DNA of 39,263 nt from Bacteroidales bacterium (GTDB lineage: Bacteria; Bacteroidota; Bacteroidia; Bacteroidales; F082), in contig JACCQN010000025.1 of NCBI GenBank assembly GCA_015709215.1, forward strand, positions 12,193 through 51,455. Direction: 5' to 3'. Positions 20,101 through 29,541 of the stretch are shown here, in pieces (position 1 is the first letter of the stretch; each line of letters starts with the position of its first letter). A program made the position numbers and the translations under genes. The notes below the pieces were generated by a model. That model searched no databases. It saw only the letters and a list, made by a program, of their open reading frames with translations, and was not told where the DNA came from.

Positions 20101-21964
20101 AATTGAAACATACAAAACAAAGCTGAAGGCGTAAAGACGGAGCGTCTATCAATCGTACCAAACTGGAATTGAAACGGGTAATATCGATCTTGAAAATATC
20201 AACACCGACAACTATCAATCGTACCAAACTGGAATTGAAACTTAAAAAAAGGGGTGTAATCAAAAATAAAATCGTAGCTATCAATCGTACCAAACTGGAA
20301 TTGAAACGATAAAAATCTTGCTAATCCAATTGCTAAATACATCCTATCAATCGTACCAAACTGGAATTGAAACGATTATATCCGTATTGCTGGGAGCGAT
20401 GACATTATTCTATCAATCGTACCAAACTGGAATTGAAACAAATAATGCCAAACTTTAAATGCCCAAATTCTGATTGCTATCAATCGTACCAAACTGGAAT
20501 TGAAACGTTGGAAGCATATTCTAAATTAGCATCAATTTTTGACTATCAATCGTACCAAACTGGAATTGAAACACCGGAAAGCTATCAGAAGCCTGCACCT
20601 GGCATACAACTATCAATCGTACCTAACTGGAATTGAAACGGAGAAAACTGAGCAGGAACTCATCGAGAAACAACAGCTATCAATCGTACCAAACTGGAAT
20701 TGAAACTGCTTTTAAAGCGATTGCTAAAACATCCTGCTCTTGCTATCAATCGTACCAAACTGGAATTGAAACTCGTAAAGGATAAGGCCAGCGGGCAACT
20801 TGTTTGATGCTATCAATCGTACCAAACTGGAATTGAAACTCATTTTTATCAGGAACACCGTCTATATCTTTAACAGCTATCAATCGTACCAAACTGGAAT
20901 TGAAACGCTCTGCTGCTCTGCTTTTGATCTATACTTTTTGTTTCTATCAATCGTACCAAACTGGAATTGAAACCTGCACGTTCGTTTGTCGGATGATGTT
21001 GTGCCGGTTCCTATCAATCGTACCAAACTGGAATTGAAACTGCTTTTAAAGCGATTGCTAAAACATCCTGCTCTTCTATCAATCGTACCAAACTGGAATT
21101 GAAACTACATGAGATTGATCAAAACCTGTTCTTTTAGCAATCTATCAATCGTACCAAACTGGAATTGAAACTGAATAATGACGGGAAGCTTCAACAGCAT
21201 AATCCTCTATCAATCGTACCAAACTGGAATTGAAACATATTGGAAATATGTTTTATTTTTAAACTGTTCACTCTATCAATCGTACCAAACTGGAATTGAA
21301 ACTTCGCACGCAAAATTCGCAAGTAGCAAGCAGCAACGCTATCAATCGTACCAAACTGGAATTGAAACTATGGAAATATGAATACTGACGGCGGTAGAAA
21401 GTTAGCTATCAATCGTACCAAACTGGAATTGAAACTGGGAATTATTTTACTTAATATATAACTCTAATAAGCTATCAATCGTACCAAACTGGAATTGAAA
21501 CAATTTGTTTTGAGACTTGTTTCAAAATAATCGCGCACTATCAATCGTACCAAACTGGAATTGAAACTCAGCAGTGGCATATCGGCCTGGCAGTATTTAA
21601 GGTCTATCAATCGTACCAAACTGGAATTGAAACGCAGTAGCTTGAGCACCTGTTGACTTAATAACCTGCTATCAATCGTACCAAACTGGAATTGAAACTT
21701 TCATATTCGTAACTAAACTTTTAGTTTAAAACTCACTATCAATCGTACCAAACTGGAATTGAAACAGCCTGAACAAATAAACAAATCAACAAATCAACAA
21801 CTATCAATCGTACCAAACTGGAATTGAAACGCCTTATCATTATTGCAGCAGCCTGGTTTATTTATAACTATCAATCGTACCAAACTGGAATTGAAACACC
21901 GACACTCGAGCTTATCACTAACCCAGATAGACAACTATCAATCGTACCAAACTGGAATTGAAAC
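14173..21964 (+). CRISPR. CRISPR array, 118 complete 30-nt repeats and 117 spacers (type I-B)
   Basis: The 30-nt repeat begins CTATCAATCG and ends GGAATTGAAAC. By hand I count 118 complete copies, the first at 14173-14202 and the last at 21935-21964; consecutive starts are 65-68 nt apart, so spacers are 35-38 nt. By eye the repeats look essentially invariant; the one exception I found is at 20610-20639, with CCTAACTGG in place of CCAAACTGG. Two spacers are duplicated: 14938-14973 equals 15004-15039 (adjacent), and 20707-20742 matches 21041-21075 apart from its final base. Transcription from the leader at the left gives crRNAs with an ATTGAAAC handle. Many small open frames across the array are artefacts of the repeat. 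Confidence 0.99.
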
Positions 21965-21993
21965 TCCGTAATGACTTGATAATTCTGTTTTTA

Positions 21994-22016
21994 TATCAAT
22001 CGTACCAAAAATTGAT
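21994..22016 (+). repeat. Truncated terminal CRISPR repeat
   Basis: After the last full repeat and a 29-nt segment, the sequence TATCAATCGTACCAAA returns, then AATTGATG. Relative to the consensus it lacks the first C and the CTGG before AATTGA, and the 3' end is changed. A decayed last repeat is the usual mark of the old (trailer) end of an array and confirms the orientation. Confidence 0.9.
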
Positions 22017-22743
22017 GAATAAGGCAGCTATTGATCAGAAATTCTTGCCAGAGCTTAGCCTGCTCCTGAACAAACTATCGGGAAATCATGAAAATTGGTT
22101 GCAAACTGCACTGCAGCTCTATCAAAATAGTGATACATTGGCCCGCGTATTATTACTCTTTTACAACAAAAATGATCAAAAGCGTTTTATCGCCATTACA
22201 TAGGAAATGTTTACAGCACATGCATCTTCATGGGCCAAATTCCTCGCCCCCTTCATCACTCCAGAATTGGACAAAGATTTATTCGTAAAGGTATTTATGA
22301 CGCTCGTTTCTAATGAATTAAAAATTGAGCATTACTTAAAAATCAGAGCCTATCTGGATGTGGCTGAGTACGCAAATCTCATAAACAGCTTCAAACACGC
22401 TGCAGAGTTTTTGGCAAAAATCTATGAAGCAGACAAGCACTTTGACAAGATCAAAAACCTGATTGATAGTCGAAGCAATATTTGGAATTTCGATGAGCTG
22501 ATAAAACCCCTATTGAATGTTTATCCACACTATTGCTTCCGTAAAATAGCTGCTATGACCTATAAAACCTTAAATACAGAACGAGGACGCAGCATTTATG
22601 AACAAATAGCCAAATGGTTGGTTTTGACAAAACAGCTGCCAGGCATGCAACAGGATGTGATGATACTGATTGGCAAAACTTATAATCATAAGCCCAATTT
22701 ACCAGCGCTTAAAGATGAAATGTGCAAAGCGATGGTTGTATAA
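22010..22743 (+). pseudogene. C-terminal remnant of an unidentified helical protein, interrupted by TAG
   Basis: One reading frame continues out of the terminal repeat (KLMNKAAIDQKFLPELSLLL) to a TAG at 22201-22203, then goes on in the same frame from 22204 to 22743. The second part begins MFTAHASSWAKFLAPF and ends KPNLPALKDEMCKAMVV. The whole is alpha-helical and looks like the C-terminal repeat region of a larger protein, perhaps of the SWIM zinc-finger type, though I am not certain. No N-terminal part is present; the array end lies where it should be. A truncated, stop-containing relic is the simplest reading. The second half might still be translated from the ATG at 22207. Confidence 0.55.
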
Positions 22744-22918
22744 TCCGTATAATAGCTGCCTTTTATACCTTGGATTTGAAACAGGATTGATAACCAACAT
22801 ACAGAAAGAGATTAGTTCTATGATGAAGGAAACTTCAGAGGCTGGATGATCAGAAAGCCAAAACCAAAAAACTTCAACAAATTGCTGCCCTGATTATCCT
22901 GATTTCTTCAAAGAATTA

Positions 22919-23074
22919 ATTGAGTATCGGGATTGTTGAATATAGTTTCATTATCTTTTTTTTAATCATTTAAATAATGTTTGTAATGCAAGAATTGATT
23001 TTCTTCGCTCCCTTTAGGGAAGGGGCAAACGAAGAAAATCATTGTCACTATATTTATGATTCCTGATACTCATT
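22919..23074. mobile_element. MITE-like element with imperfect terminal inverted repeats and a nested hairpin
   Basis: Left arm 22919-22946 (ATTGAGTATCGGGATTGTTG...) pairs with 23047-23074 with roughly 20 of 28 positions matching. Nested inside is a perfect 12-bp inverted repeat, TGATTTTCTTCG at 22996-23007 and CGAAGAAAATCA at 23030-23041. Its loop contains a smaller palindrome TCCCTTTAGGGA. No coding frame lies inside. The remaining parts of the 22744-23145 gap show nothing else. Confidence 0.5.
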
Positions 23075-23145
23075 AAAAATTATTTCAGGCATTGTCTTCC
23101 CAAAAAAAACTTATACTTTTATTCCAAATTCCAAATCGATAAATC

Positions 23146-24441
23146 ATGGCCAAAGGAAATAAAAATAAAGTAATTCAAATGCTTAGTCCTGAGAACTATA
23201 TAAAACAGAAAGCAAGATCCTTACCTATTCACAAATGCACTATCAATGAGAATTGGAAGGAATCTGGATTTGCTCAAATTACAATTTTCAGAAAACATGT
23301 CAACGACAATTACACCATAGGGTTTTATCTTGTTGATTTGCTATGTTTGGGAGTTAAAGATGCGTTTTACCTCTTTAATGTGCCTCAGCAGGAGTTTGAA
23401 GATAATTACGCTACCCGCATGGATCAAATGCCCACTAAAAAGATTCCTTATACGCTGGCACACAACATCATCTATGCCGGCCTCGAATTTGCGGAAGAAT
23501 ATGGCTTTAAACCACACAAAACTTTCACTTCAGTGGCACGATACATACTGGAAGAAGACACAGATGATATTGAATTAATAGATATTCCATGCGGACATGA
23601 GGATGATGGTAAGCCTGTTTTTTTTAAAGGCCCTAATGAAGATGAGGCTTTTGTAAAAAAAGTTGTTGCACAGCTGGATAAAAGTGCCGGACAAGGCAAT
23701 TATTATTATTTTGAATTAGCCCATAACGGTGAGTTGCTTAACTCAAAAGAACCCGACGAAGATGATACACTCAATTTTCCAAACAAGGACGATCTCTTAT
23801 GGCTAGACGATATCATTGAAAATGAGATTAATAAACTTGATGAAACGAAGAAAAAAACCAGCATGACTTTCCAGTTTAAAATAAAAATCAAAGGTGTTTC
23901 AAAACCTCCTGTTTGGCGTCGGATAACGGTTCCTTCATATTTCACTTTTAAACTGCTGCACCATATCATTCAGGTAGTATTCGACTGGGAAAATGCCCAT
24001 TTGTATCAGTTTTCGGAAGATGGATTCCGATCCGGCACGATTATTACTGAACTGACTGAAGATGACTTAGGCGGGATGAAAAAAGAGCTAGAAGCTTCGG
24101 ATATCGCCTTATCGGATGTGTTTAACAAAGAAGGCCAGAAATACTTATACATCTACGATTTTGGCGACAATTGGGAGCATGAAATCGTACTGGAAAAAAT
24201 TATTCCTGAACATTCTAAAATCCCAAAACTACTTGATGGCAGAGGCGCCTGTCCGCCCGAAGACTGCGGGGGAGCCTGGGGCTACCAAAACCTCAAGTCC
24301 ATCCTGGCCGACCCCAAACACGAAGAGTATCAGGATTATATGGAATGGCTTTCACTATTTGAAGGGCAAACCTGGGATCCAGATGAGTTCGATTTGGAAG
24401 ATACCCAATTGTATCTTGAAGAAATGTTTGATCGGGAATAG
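23146..24441 (+). CDS. Protein with C-terminal plasmid pRiA4b ORF-3-like domain
   Basis: 431 residues. The C-terminal part (about 240-420) has the pRiA4b ORF-3 / IS1096 passenger family pattern: FKIKIKGVSKPPVWRRITVP, LHHIIQVVFDWENAHLYQF, YIYDFGDNWEHEIVLE, GRGACPPEDCGGAWGY. The N-terminal about 220 residues contain no motif I recognise, but the same two-part layout is seen in Bacteroidota proteins. Cys and acidic residues near CPPEDCGG may bind metal. Function is unknown; the family is linked to plasmids and mobile elements, which fits the position next to a long CRISPR array and a MITE-like repeat. Confidence 0.85.
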   Translation: MAKGNKNKVIQMLSPENYIKQKARSLPIHKCTINENWKESGFAQITIFRKHVNDNYTIGFYLVDLLCLGVKDAFYLFNVPQQEFEDNYATRMDQMPTKKIPYTLAHNIIYAGLEFAEEYGFKPHKTFTSVARYILEEDTDDIELIDIPCGHEDDGKPVFFKGPNEDEAFVKKVVAQLDKSAGQGNYYYFELAHNGELLNSKEPDEDDTLNFPNKDDLLWLDDIIENEINKLDETKKKTSMTFQFKIKIKGVSKPPVWRRITVPSYFTFKLLHHIIQVVFDWENAHLYQFSEDGFRSGTIITELTEDDLGGMKKELEASDIALSDVFNKEGQKYLYIYDFGDNWEHEIVLEKIIPEHSKIPKLLDGRGACPPEDCGGAWGYQNLKSILADPKHEEYQDYMEWLSLFEGQTWDPDEFDLEDTQLYLEEMFDRE

Positions 24442-24730
24442 TAGGGCAGCATCTCCTTAAAAAAAGGTTTATTTCATATCAAAGATGTAAGTTTTTTCCT
24501 CTTTCGTATGTCTCTAGTCTTGGCTTGATGAGTTTCTTTCCCCATCGGCTATTTCTTTGCTGGTAATATTTGCACCTTAGTAAGATGTTTTTAGCATTCA
24601 ATCCAGTTTAAACACAATTAACAAGTGGCGGTTTAGTGAAGTAGTATGATTTTTGAAAATGAAGAAATAGTAATAGCTGGTTTTTACTTTTAATCGAATT
24701 ATAAAATCTAACTCATTATTTCAGAATCAA
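24442..24730. other. Intergenic region between convergent genes
   Basis: About 290 bp between a + strand and a - strand gene end. TAATATTTGC at about 24565 resembles a -7 box but faces no gene. I see no strong hairpin and no remnant. Confidence 0.4.
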
Positions 24731-25543
24731 TTAAGTCATATGATTCATGCTTGCTCTTCCTAAAAACCAATTGGTCGTTTGAAGTAAGAACTCATTAAGT
24801 TTTTTAATATTCTTTTCTTCAGCGTGTGATGCTAAAGGCAGTACCGCGCCTTTCCAGCCCCCTTTCGTAATCCAATAACCATCATCCAGAGGCTCAGCAG
24901 AGCAATAGTCAATCTCCAGATCCTTGGCATAAGCCGCCATATAAAAATAGGCATCACCAACCATCTCATCCTTCATGGCAAGCCCAAAACCTATTCCCAG
25001 ATGATTGGACACCTGCAAATATATGCCCGTATCAAAATGATGAGGCCATATCCTGGGCTGATCATTTTGTTGTAAATAGCCTGACAGCAGGTTACAGGCT
25101 TCATTAGCCAAGGCTCGCACGGCTGTCCAGCCTTTGAAGGCATCCGGATCAAAAGACGATTGCAACACATTCGAAAGTTTATAATCCGGTATCTCGTAAT
25201 GCATAGGTTTGTCGTAAGCACTGGCATCCAATCCTTTCGATTTAGCAAAATCTTTTAGAAATAAAAGAAGCTCATCCATGCTTTTTCCTGCAATTGACAT
25301 GCTTTCAAGCACCTGCTGTTGCTTATTAATCCATTCCAGACAGCCATTGTTTAGGTTAAAGCAAAGCAGAATTTCCTTTTGGGAATCACCAAACCATCGT
25401 CCCATCAAACGGTTGCCGAGCGAATCAAGGTAAAGGTTGGTATGACTGTCATCGGCTTTTTTGGTCACATAATTGCGGTTCGTTTTCGCAATGAGTTGTG
25501 CCAACCTATGCATTTGCTGATCGATTTTATTGTAATCCTGCAT
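24731..25543 (-). CDS. Conserved protein of unknown function (DUF5996-like)
   Basis: 270 residues with no transmembrane segment or signal peptide. The segment PRIWPHHFDTGIYLQV, followed by GIGFGLAMKDEMVGDAYFYM and GYWITKGGWKGAVLPL, recalls DUF5996 (WxHHFD), but I hold this with modest confidence. The gene overlaps the end of the upstream Rieske-flavoenzyme gene by 17 nt, so it is the last gene of a four-gene - strand operon that begins with the ergothioneine pair. Confidence 0.6.
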   Translation of the reverse strand: MQDYNKIDQQMHRLAQLIAKTNRNYVTKKADDSHTNLYLDSLGNRLMGRWFGDSQKEILLCFNLNNGCLEWINKQQQVLESMSIAGKSMDELLLFLKDFAKSKGLDASAYDKPMHYEIPDYKLSNVLQSSFDPDAFKGWTAVRALANEACNLLSGYLQQNDQPRIWPHHFDTGIYLQVSNHLGIGFGLAMKDEMVGDAYFYMAAYAKDLEIDYCSAEPLDDGYWITKGGWKGAVLPLASHAEEKNIKKLNEFLLQTTNWFLGRASMNHMT

Positions 25544-27134
25544 ATTGGATTCCAGTCAATTGATGAATAGTATAATTAAAAGTTGATAAATCATTTGCGC
25601 TGAACTGCTTAATCTGATTGTGGCCACAGGCCCTTGCTACCACTTTTATCAGTTCGTTGCTGGCATTAAAGAAATTATATAACTGCGTGGCCGATTGATG
25701 GATAGCTATTCTGCTGCGTAGGTTTTCTTTTTGTGTGGCAATGCCAACCGGACAATTGTTAGTATTGCACGCCCGCATACCCAGGCAGCCAATAGCCTGC
25801 AAAGCAGCATTGGCAACAGCAATGGCATCAGCACCTAACATCAGTGCCTTCACGAAGTCGTCGGCGATGCGTAGCCCACCTGTAATAATCAGCGAAACAT
25901 CATGCGCACCAACCTTATTAAGATGATGGCGGGCACGAGCCAAAGCCGGAATGGTTGGCACATTAATATTGTCGCGCAAAATAGTCGGAGCGGCACCAGT
26001 GCCTCCTCCCCTGCCATCCAATATGATGTAGTCGGCACTGGCTTCGAGTGCAAAATCAATATCAGCCTCGATATGGCTGGCAGCAATTTTAAAACCGATC
26101 GGGATACCACCTGTTTGCTCGCGCACCTGATCGGCAAAAGCTTTGAAATCGGCTGGCCTGATTAAATCGTCGAAAGCAGCCGGCGAAATAGCATCCTGGC
26201 CTTGCTTTAGCCCGCGTACTTCAGCAATTTCAGCAGTTACTTTAGCACCTGGCAAATGACCTCCGGCGCCTGTTTTGGCTCCCTGCCCTCCTTTAAAATG
26301 AAAAGCCTGCACATGCTGAAGCTTTTCCCAGGCAAACCCAAAACGTCCGGAAGCCAATTCATAGAAGTAGCGTGAATTGTTTTGCTGTTCTTCGGGTAAC
26401 ATTCCACCTTCGCCACTGGCAATACCTGTTTTGGCCAGTTCTGCTCCCTTGGCAAGTGCAATTTTGGCCTCACGTGAAAGGGCACCAAAACTCATGTCAG
26501 AGACGAAAATGGGCATTTCGAGCACCAAAGGCTTTTTGGCACGGGGACCAATAACCACTTGCGTATCAACCTCAGCCTCATCTTTTAGCGGTGGGCAGGC
26601 CAGTTGAGCAGGCAAAAACTGAATATCCTCCCACTTGGGCAGTGTATCACGATCAACTCCCATAGCTGCTATAGGGCCGTGATGACCAGAATTTTTGAGA
26701 CCGTTTCGTGCCAATTCCTGAATATATGCCGTGTAAGGCTCAGTATCTTCCGGCGCGGTATCAGCATATTCACCCTGATAGCTTTCCCTTTGAAAAGGCT
26801 GAGGAAATTGGGCTAAAAAATCATCCAACTCCTGCTGATCAACAACAACAAAATCATTTTCGATTGCTGCCTTAAACTTGTAGAGCTTTTCTTCATTGTT
26901 ATATTCCGAAACACCTGTATCATAGCGGTAATCCCAATGATGCAATCCACAAATCAGGTTATTCCCCTCGATTGTTCCATCAGCCAAAAGGGCGCCCCGA
27001 TGCAAACAGCGACCATAAAGTACCGACACATCCTGATCGTAACGTATAATTACAAGGTCAAGTTGCTTGTATTGAGCACCAAATGGAATCCGATCGCGTA
27101 GGTCTGAAAATTGTGTGAGTTTAATCTTTTGCAT
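25527..27134 (-). CDS. Rieske-domain fused FMN-binding glutamate synthase family protein
   Basis: 535 residues. Residues about 1-80 are a Rieske 2Fe-2S domain with C43-L-H45 and C62-G-L-H65. The rest is the FMN-binding core of glutamate synthase: GEGGMLPEEQQN, FKGGQGAKTGAGGHLPG, DGRGGGTGAAPT, and the 3Fe-4S cysteines CX5CX4C in GCLGMRACNTNNCPVGIATQ. The glutaminase and C-terminal GXGXG domains of GltB are absent, so this is not a complete glutamate synthase. The real substrate is unknown. The gene starts 56 nt after egtD on the same strand, and the downstream gene overlaps it, which suggests a link to the ergothioneine pathway or its redox supply. Confidence 0.9.
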   Translation of the reverse strand: MQKIKLTQFSDLRDRIPFGAQYKQLDLVIIRYDQDVSVLYGRCLHRGALLADGTIEGNNLICGLHHWDYRYDTGVSEYNNEEKLYKFKAAIENDFVVVDQQELDDFLAQFPQPFQRESYQGEYADTAPEDTEPYTAYIQELARNGLKNSGHHGPIAAMGVDRDTLPKWEDIQFLPAQLACPPLKDEAEVDTQVVIGPRAKKPLVLEMPIFVSDMSFGALSREAKIALAKGAELAKTGIASGEGGMLPEEQQNNSRYFYELASGRFGFAWEKLQHVQAFHFKGGQGAKTGAGGHLPGAKVTAEIAEVRGLKQGQDAISPAAFDDLIRPADFKAFADQVREQTGGIPIGFKIAASHIEADIDFALEASADYIILDGRGGGTGAAPTILRDNINVPTIPALARARHHLNKVGAHDVSLIITGGLRIADDFVKALMLGADAIAVANAALQAIGCLGMRACNTNNCPVGIATQKENLRSRIAIHQSATQLYNFFNASNELIKVVARACGHNQIKQFSANDLSTFNYTIHQLTGIQYAGLQ

Positions 27135-27190
27135 GAAAATACTTTTTTAAAATGAAAAATAATAAAACAAGAATAAAAGCTACAAACTAC

Positions 27191-28165
27191 TTATGGCACC
27201 CTCCAAAGCACATCTGCAAACCAGTTTTTCTTGTCGTAAAACCAGGAAACGATTTCAAATCCTGATTGTTGCGCCATTTCCTCAATCATTGTTTTGGAAT
27301 ATTTTTGTGATTGTTCTGTAAAAATACCTTCGCCCTTAGTAAATCTGATGATTTCATTGGTAAGTTTAAGGGTAACCTCTTGCTCTTCTTTGCTAATCAA
27401 ATAACTGATTGCCAGCCCATTGTCTGGATTATAAACCTCTTTATGTTCAAAAAGCTCCAACCGAAAATCGGCATCCATTTCTTTGTTGATCCGCGCGAGC
27501 AAATTGAGGTTGAATTGTGCTGTAAGACCATGAGGGTCGTTATAAGCCTGCAAAATGACCTCGGGATCTTTTTGCAAATCGAGGCCAAGCAGCAATTGAT
27601 CACCCTTGTTGAGGACATTTCGTAAATCACTTAAAAAGTTACGTGTTTGTTCCATCGAAAAGTTACCCAGGTTTGACCCTAAAAAAAGCAGGACTTTAGG
27701 TTTCTGATGCTGCCAATGGCTCAGCATTTCAAAATAATCGCCTTTAAGAACGCTAATATTTATTTCGGGAAGGCTACATCTGATGTTATTCTCCAAATCG
27801 TTTAAAGCCGTAGCTGAAATATCAACCGGAATACAGGTAAAATCTTTTTTAAGTTGCCACATCTTTTCGAGTAACACCTTAGTTTTAAGCCCATCACCGG
27901 CGCCCAGCTCTATCAAATCAAAAGCCTGACCATTCATACCGTAAGCCTGAATGATAGAATTTCCTTTGTCTTGAAAAATTTCCAATTCACAATCGGTGAG
28001 GTAGTACTCGGGTATATGCATGATTTGCTGAAACAACCGACTCCCGGCCTCATCATAAAAATATTTTGATGAAAGGTATTTAGGTTTAGCTTGCAAACCT
28101 TCCAATACGTCAACCGCAAAAGTGCTTAGTTTTTTTTCTTGAATCGTTTCCATAAGCCCTGCCAC
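27191..28165 (-). CDS. egtD: L-histidine N-alpha-trimethyltransferase (EgtD/EanA)
   Basis: 324 residues, the length of EgtD. The family N-terminus YLSSKYFYDEAGSRLFQQIM is followed by PEYYLTDCELEI, the SAM-binding loop IELGAGDGLKT and VLLFLGSNLGNFS. EgtD trimethylates histidine to hercynine, the first step of ergothioneine synthesis. No egtB/sulfoxide-synthase or egtE is nearby; the gene before it, 2 nt away, is an EanB-like rhodanese protein. This pairing is that of the anaerobic EanA-EanB route. Confidence 0.93.
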   Translation of the reverse strand: MAGLMETIQEKKLSTFAVDVLEGLQAKPKYLSSKYFYDEAGSRLFQQIMHIPEYYLTDCELEIFQDKGNSIIQAYGMNGQAFDLIELGAGDGLKTKVLLEKMWQLKKDFTCIPVDISATALNDLENNIRCSLPEINISVLKGDYFEMLSHWQHQKPKVLLFLGSNLGNFSMEQTRNFLSDLRNVLNKGDQLLLGLDLQKDPEVILQAYNDPHGLTAQFNLNLLARINKEMDADFRLELFEHKEVYNPDNGLAISYLISKEEQEVTLKLTNEIIRFTKGEGIFTEQSQKYSKTMIEEMAQQSGFEIVSWFYDKKNWFADVLWRVP

Positions 28166-28167
28166 AG

Positions 28168-29466
28168 TTATAATGTTTGGAATTGTATTCCTTCGGGAAC
28201 ACCTGTTTCAAAAGGATTTTGCGGGTCGTTGCTCCATTCAAACCATCCACCATCGTAAACTGAAACACGTGGCCATCCCATCAGCCAGGCGTTAAACCAT
28301 GCCTCGCTGCCCCGCCATCCGGTACCACAATAAAAAGCCAGATGCTTATCGGCTGTGATGCCATTGCGCTCCCAAATTGCCGCAATTTCATGATAATCGC
28401 GTGTTGTATGATCTTCGTTTCGGTAGTTTTCCATATGATAAGCATCGCTTCCACAGTCGGCAAAGATGGCTCCGGGAATGCGACCTTTGGCTTCAATATA
28501 GTTGTAGCCACTCACTTCGCCAATGTATTCGGGCCAGCTGCGCACGCAAACGAGCTCGGCATCTTTAGCTGCCAGCATCATTTTAGCTTCTGGTGTATCC
28601 ACAGCAAGTTCAGGCCGCACAGGGATTTGGGCTCCGAAATCGACTACCGTCTTTTTTGGTAAATCGGCTGTGGAAACCTCAAAGCCGGCATCCTGCCATG
28701 ATTGAAATCCTCCGTTCAAAATTCTCACATCCTTCACACCTGCATACAACATGATGAACGCATTTCGAATGGCACCAATGTCTCCCGCAGCGCTACCCGG
28801 AAATTCATCAGCGTTATCCGGAAACATAAATTTACCATATAAAACAACAGTTGTATCGGCTGTAATTCCATGTTCTTCCAGGGCAAGTTTAATTTCCTGC
28901 GGACTGCGGCGGTTCCAGGTTTCAGGGGCTTCCAGCGCCAGAGTGTCCATATCAATGGCTCCCGGAATATGCCCGCTGAGGTATGCCTCTCTGTTGCGGT
29001 AATGGCTGTGCACAACCACAAATTTATCATTGTCGTAATGCAAAGGTTTTTTACCCTGAATTAACTCATTTACCCATTCGGCCGAAACCAGCTGCTGGTA
29101 GCGCTCAAGCCTGTCCATTGGAAGTGATTCGTTTTTTACCCATTCTGTGAGGAAATGCGGATAAACAAAAAGCTTTTCATAACCAGACTGTTCAAACCGT
29201 TCAGCAACGATTTTAGCAGTTTCACGTTCATAGCCATAAAGAATCAGCCTATGATGCGGCTGGATGTATTTGTGCCTTACAATTTCGATCCAGTCGATAT
29301 AATTCAACCACTTTAAGGGTAAACTTTTCGCACCACGGATATGACCTGAGCGGCTCTCGTTTTTTTGAGCCCAGCCATTAAAGGCATCTACCGGCCTCAC
29401 ATCCAGCAAAATGGTGTCAGGTTTTTGAATCATGTTTTGAAGTTCTGGTGTCGTAATTTCTATCAT
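28168..29466 (-). CDS. eanB: Multi-rhodanese sulfurtransferase, EanB-like (hercynine to ergothioneine)
   Basis: 432 residues with three rhodanese-like domains (about 1-115, 130-265, 290-420). The first two have no active-site cysteine in the loop (LILYGYERE; VVLYGKFMF). The third has the loop CGTGWRGS with Cys380. Cys307 (ELVCVRSWPEY) and Cys338 (IFADCGSDAY) are 73 and 42 residues before it. As I recall, Chlorobium EanB has cysteines at 339, 370 and persulfide-forming 412, the same spacing. EanB puts sulfur directly on C2 of hercynine without oxygen. The downstream egtD supports this role. It may be read through from the peroxiredoxin gene, 75 nt upstream on the same strand. Confidence 0.82.
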   Translation of the reverse strand: MIEITTPELQNMIQKPDTILLDVRPVDAFNGWAQKNESRSGHIRGAKSLPLKWLNYIDWIEIVRHKYIQPHHRLILYGYERETAKIVAERFEQSGYEKLFVYPHFLTEWVKNESLPMDRLERYQQLVSAEWVNELIQGKKPLHYDNDKFVVVHSHYRNREAYLSGHIPGAIDMDTLALEAPETWNRRSPQEIKLALEEHGITADTTVVLYGKFMFPDNADEFPGSAAGDIGAIRNAFIMLYAGVKDVRILNGGFQSWQDAGFEVSTADLPKKTVVDFGAQIPVRPELAVDTPEAKMMLAAKDAELVCVRSWPEYIGEVSGYNYIEAKGRIPGAIFADCGSDAYHMENYRNEDHTTRDYHEIAAIWERNGITADKHLAFYCGTGWRGSEAWFNAWLMGWPRVSVYDGGWFEWSNDPQNPFETGVPEGIQFQTL

Positions 29467-29541
29467 AAAGGAGTTTTAAAAAATAAATGTACCGTATTTA
29501 TTTGGTTAATACATTCATTTTCAATATTTTTTTACAATAAC

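Noticed and set aside
14378-21649. Many open frames of 60-130 codons on both strands of the array
   Set aside because: They translate the CRISPR repeat in different frames (INRTKLELK, YQSYQTGIET, FQFQFGTID, FNSSLVRLI) and carry no gene.
25080-25086. TGTCAGG on the - strand inside the gene at 24731-25543
   Set aside because: No CGACT at 14-15 nt distance and no start codon after it.
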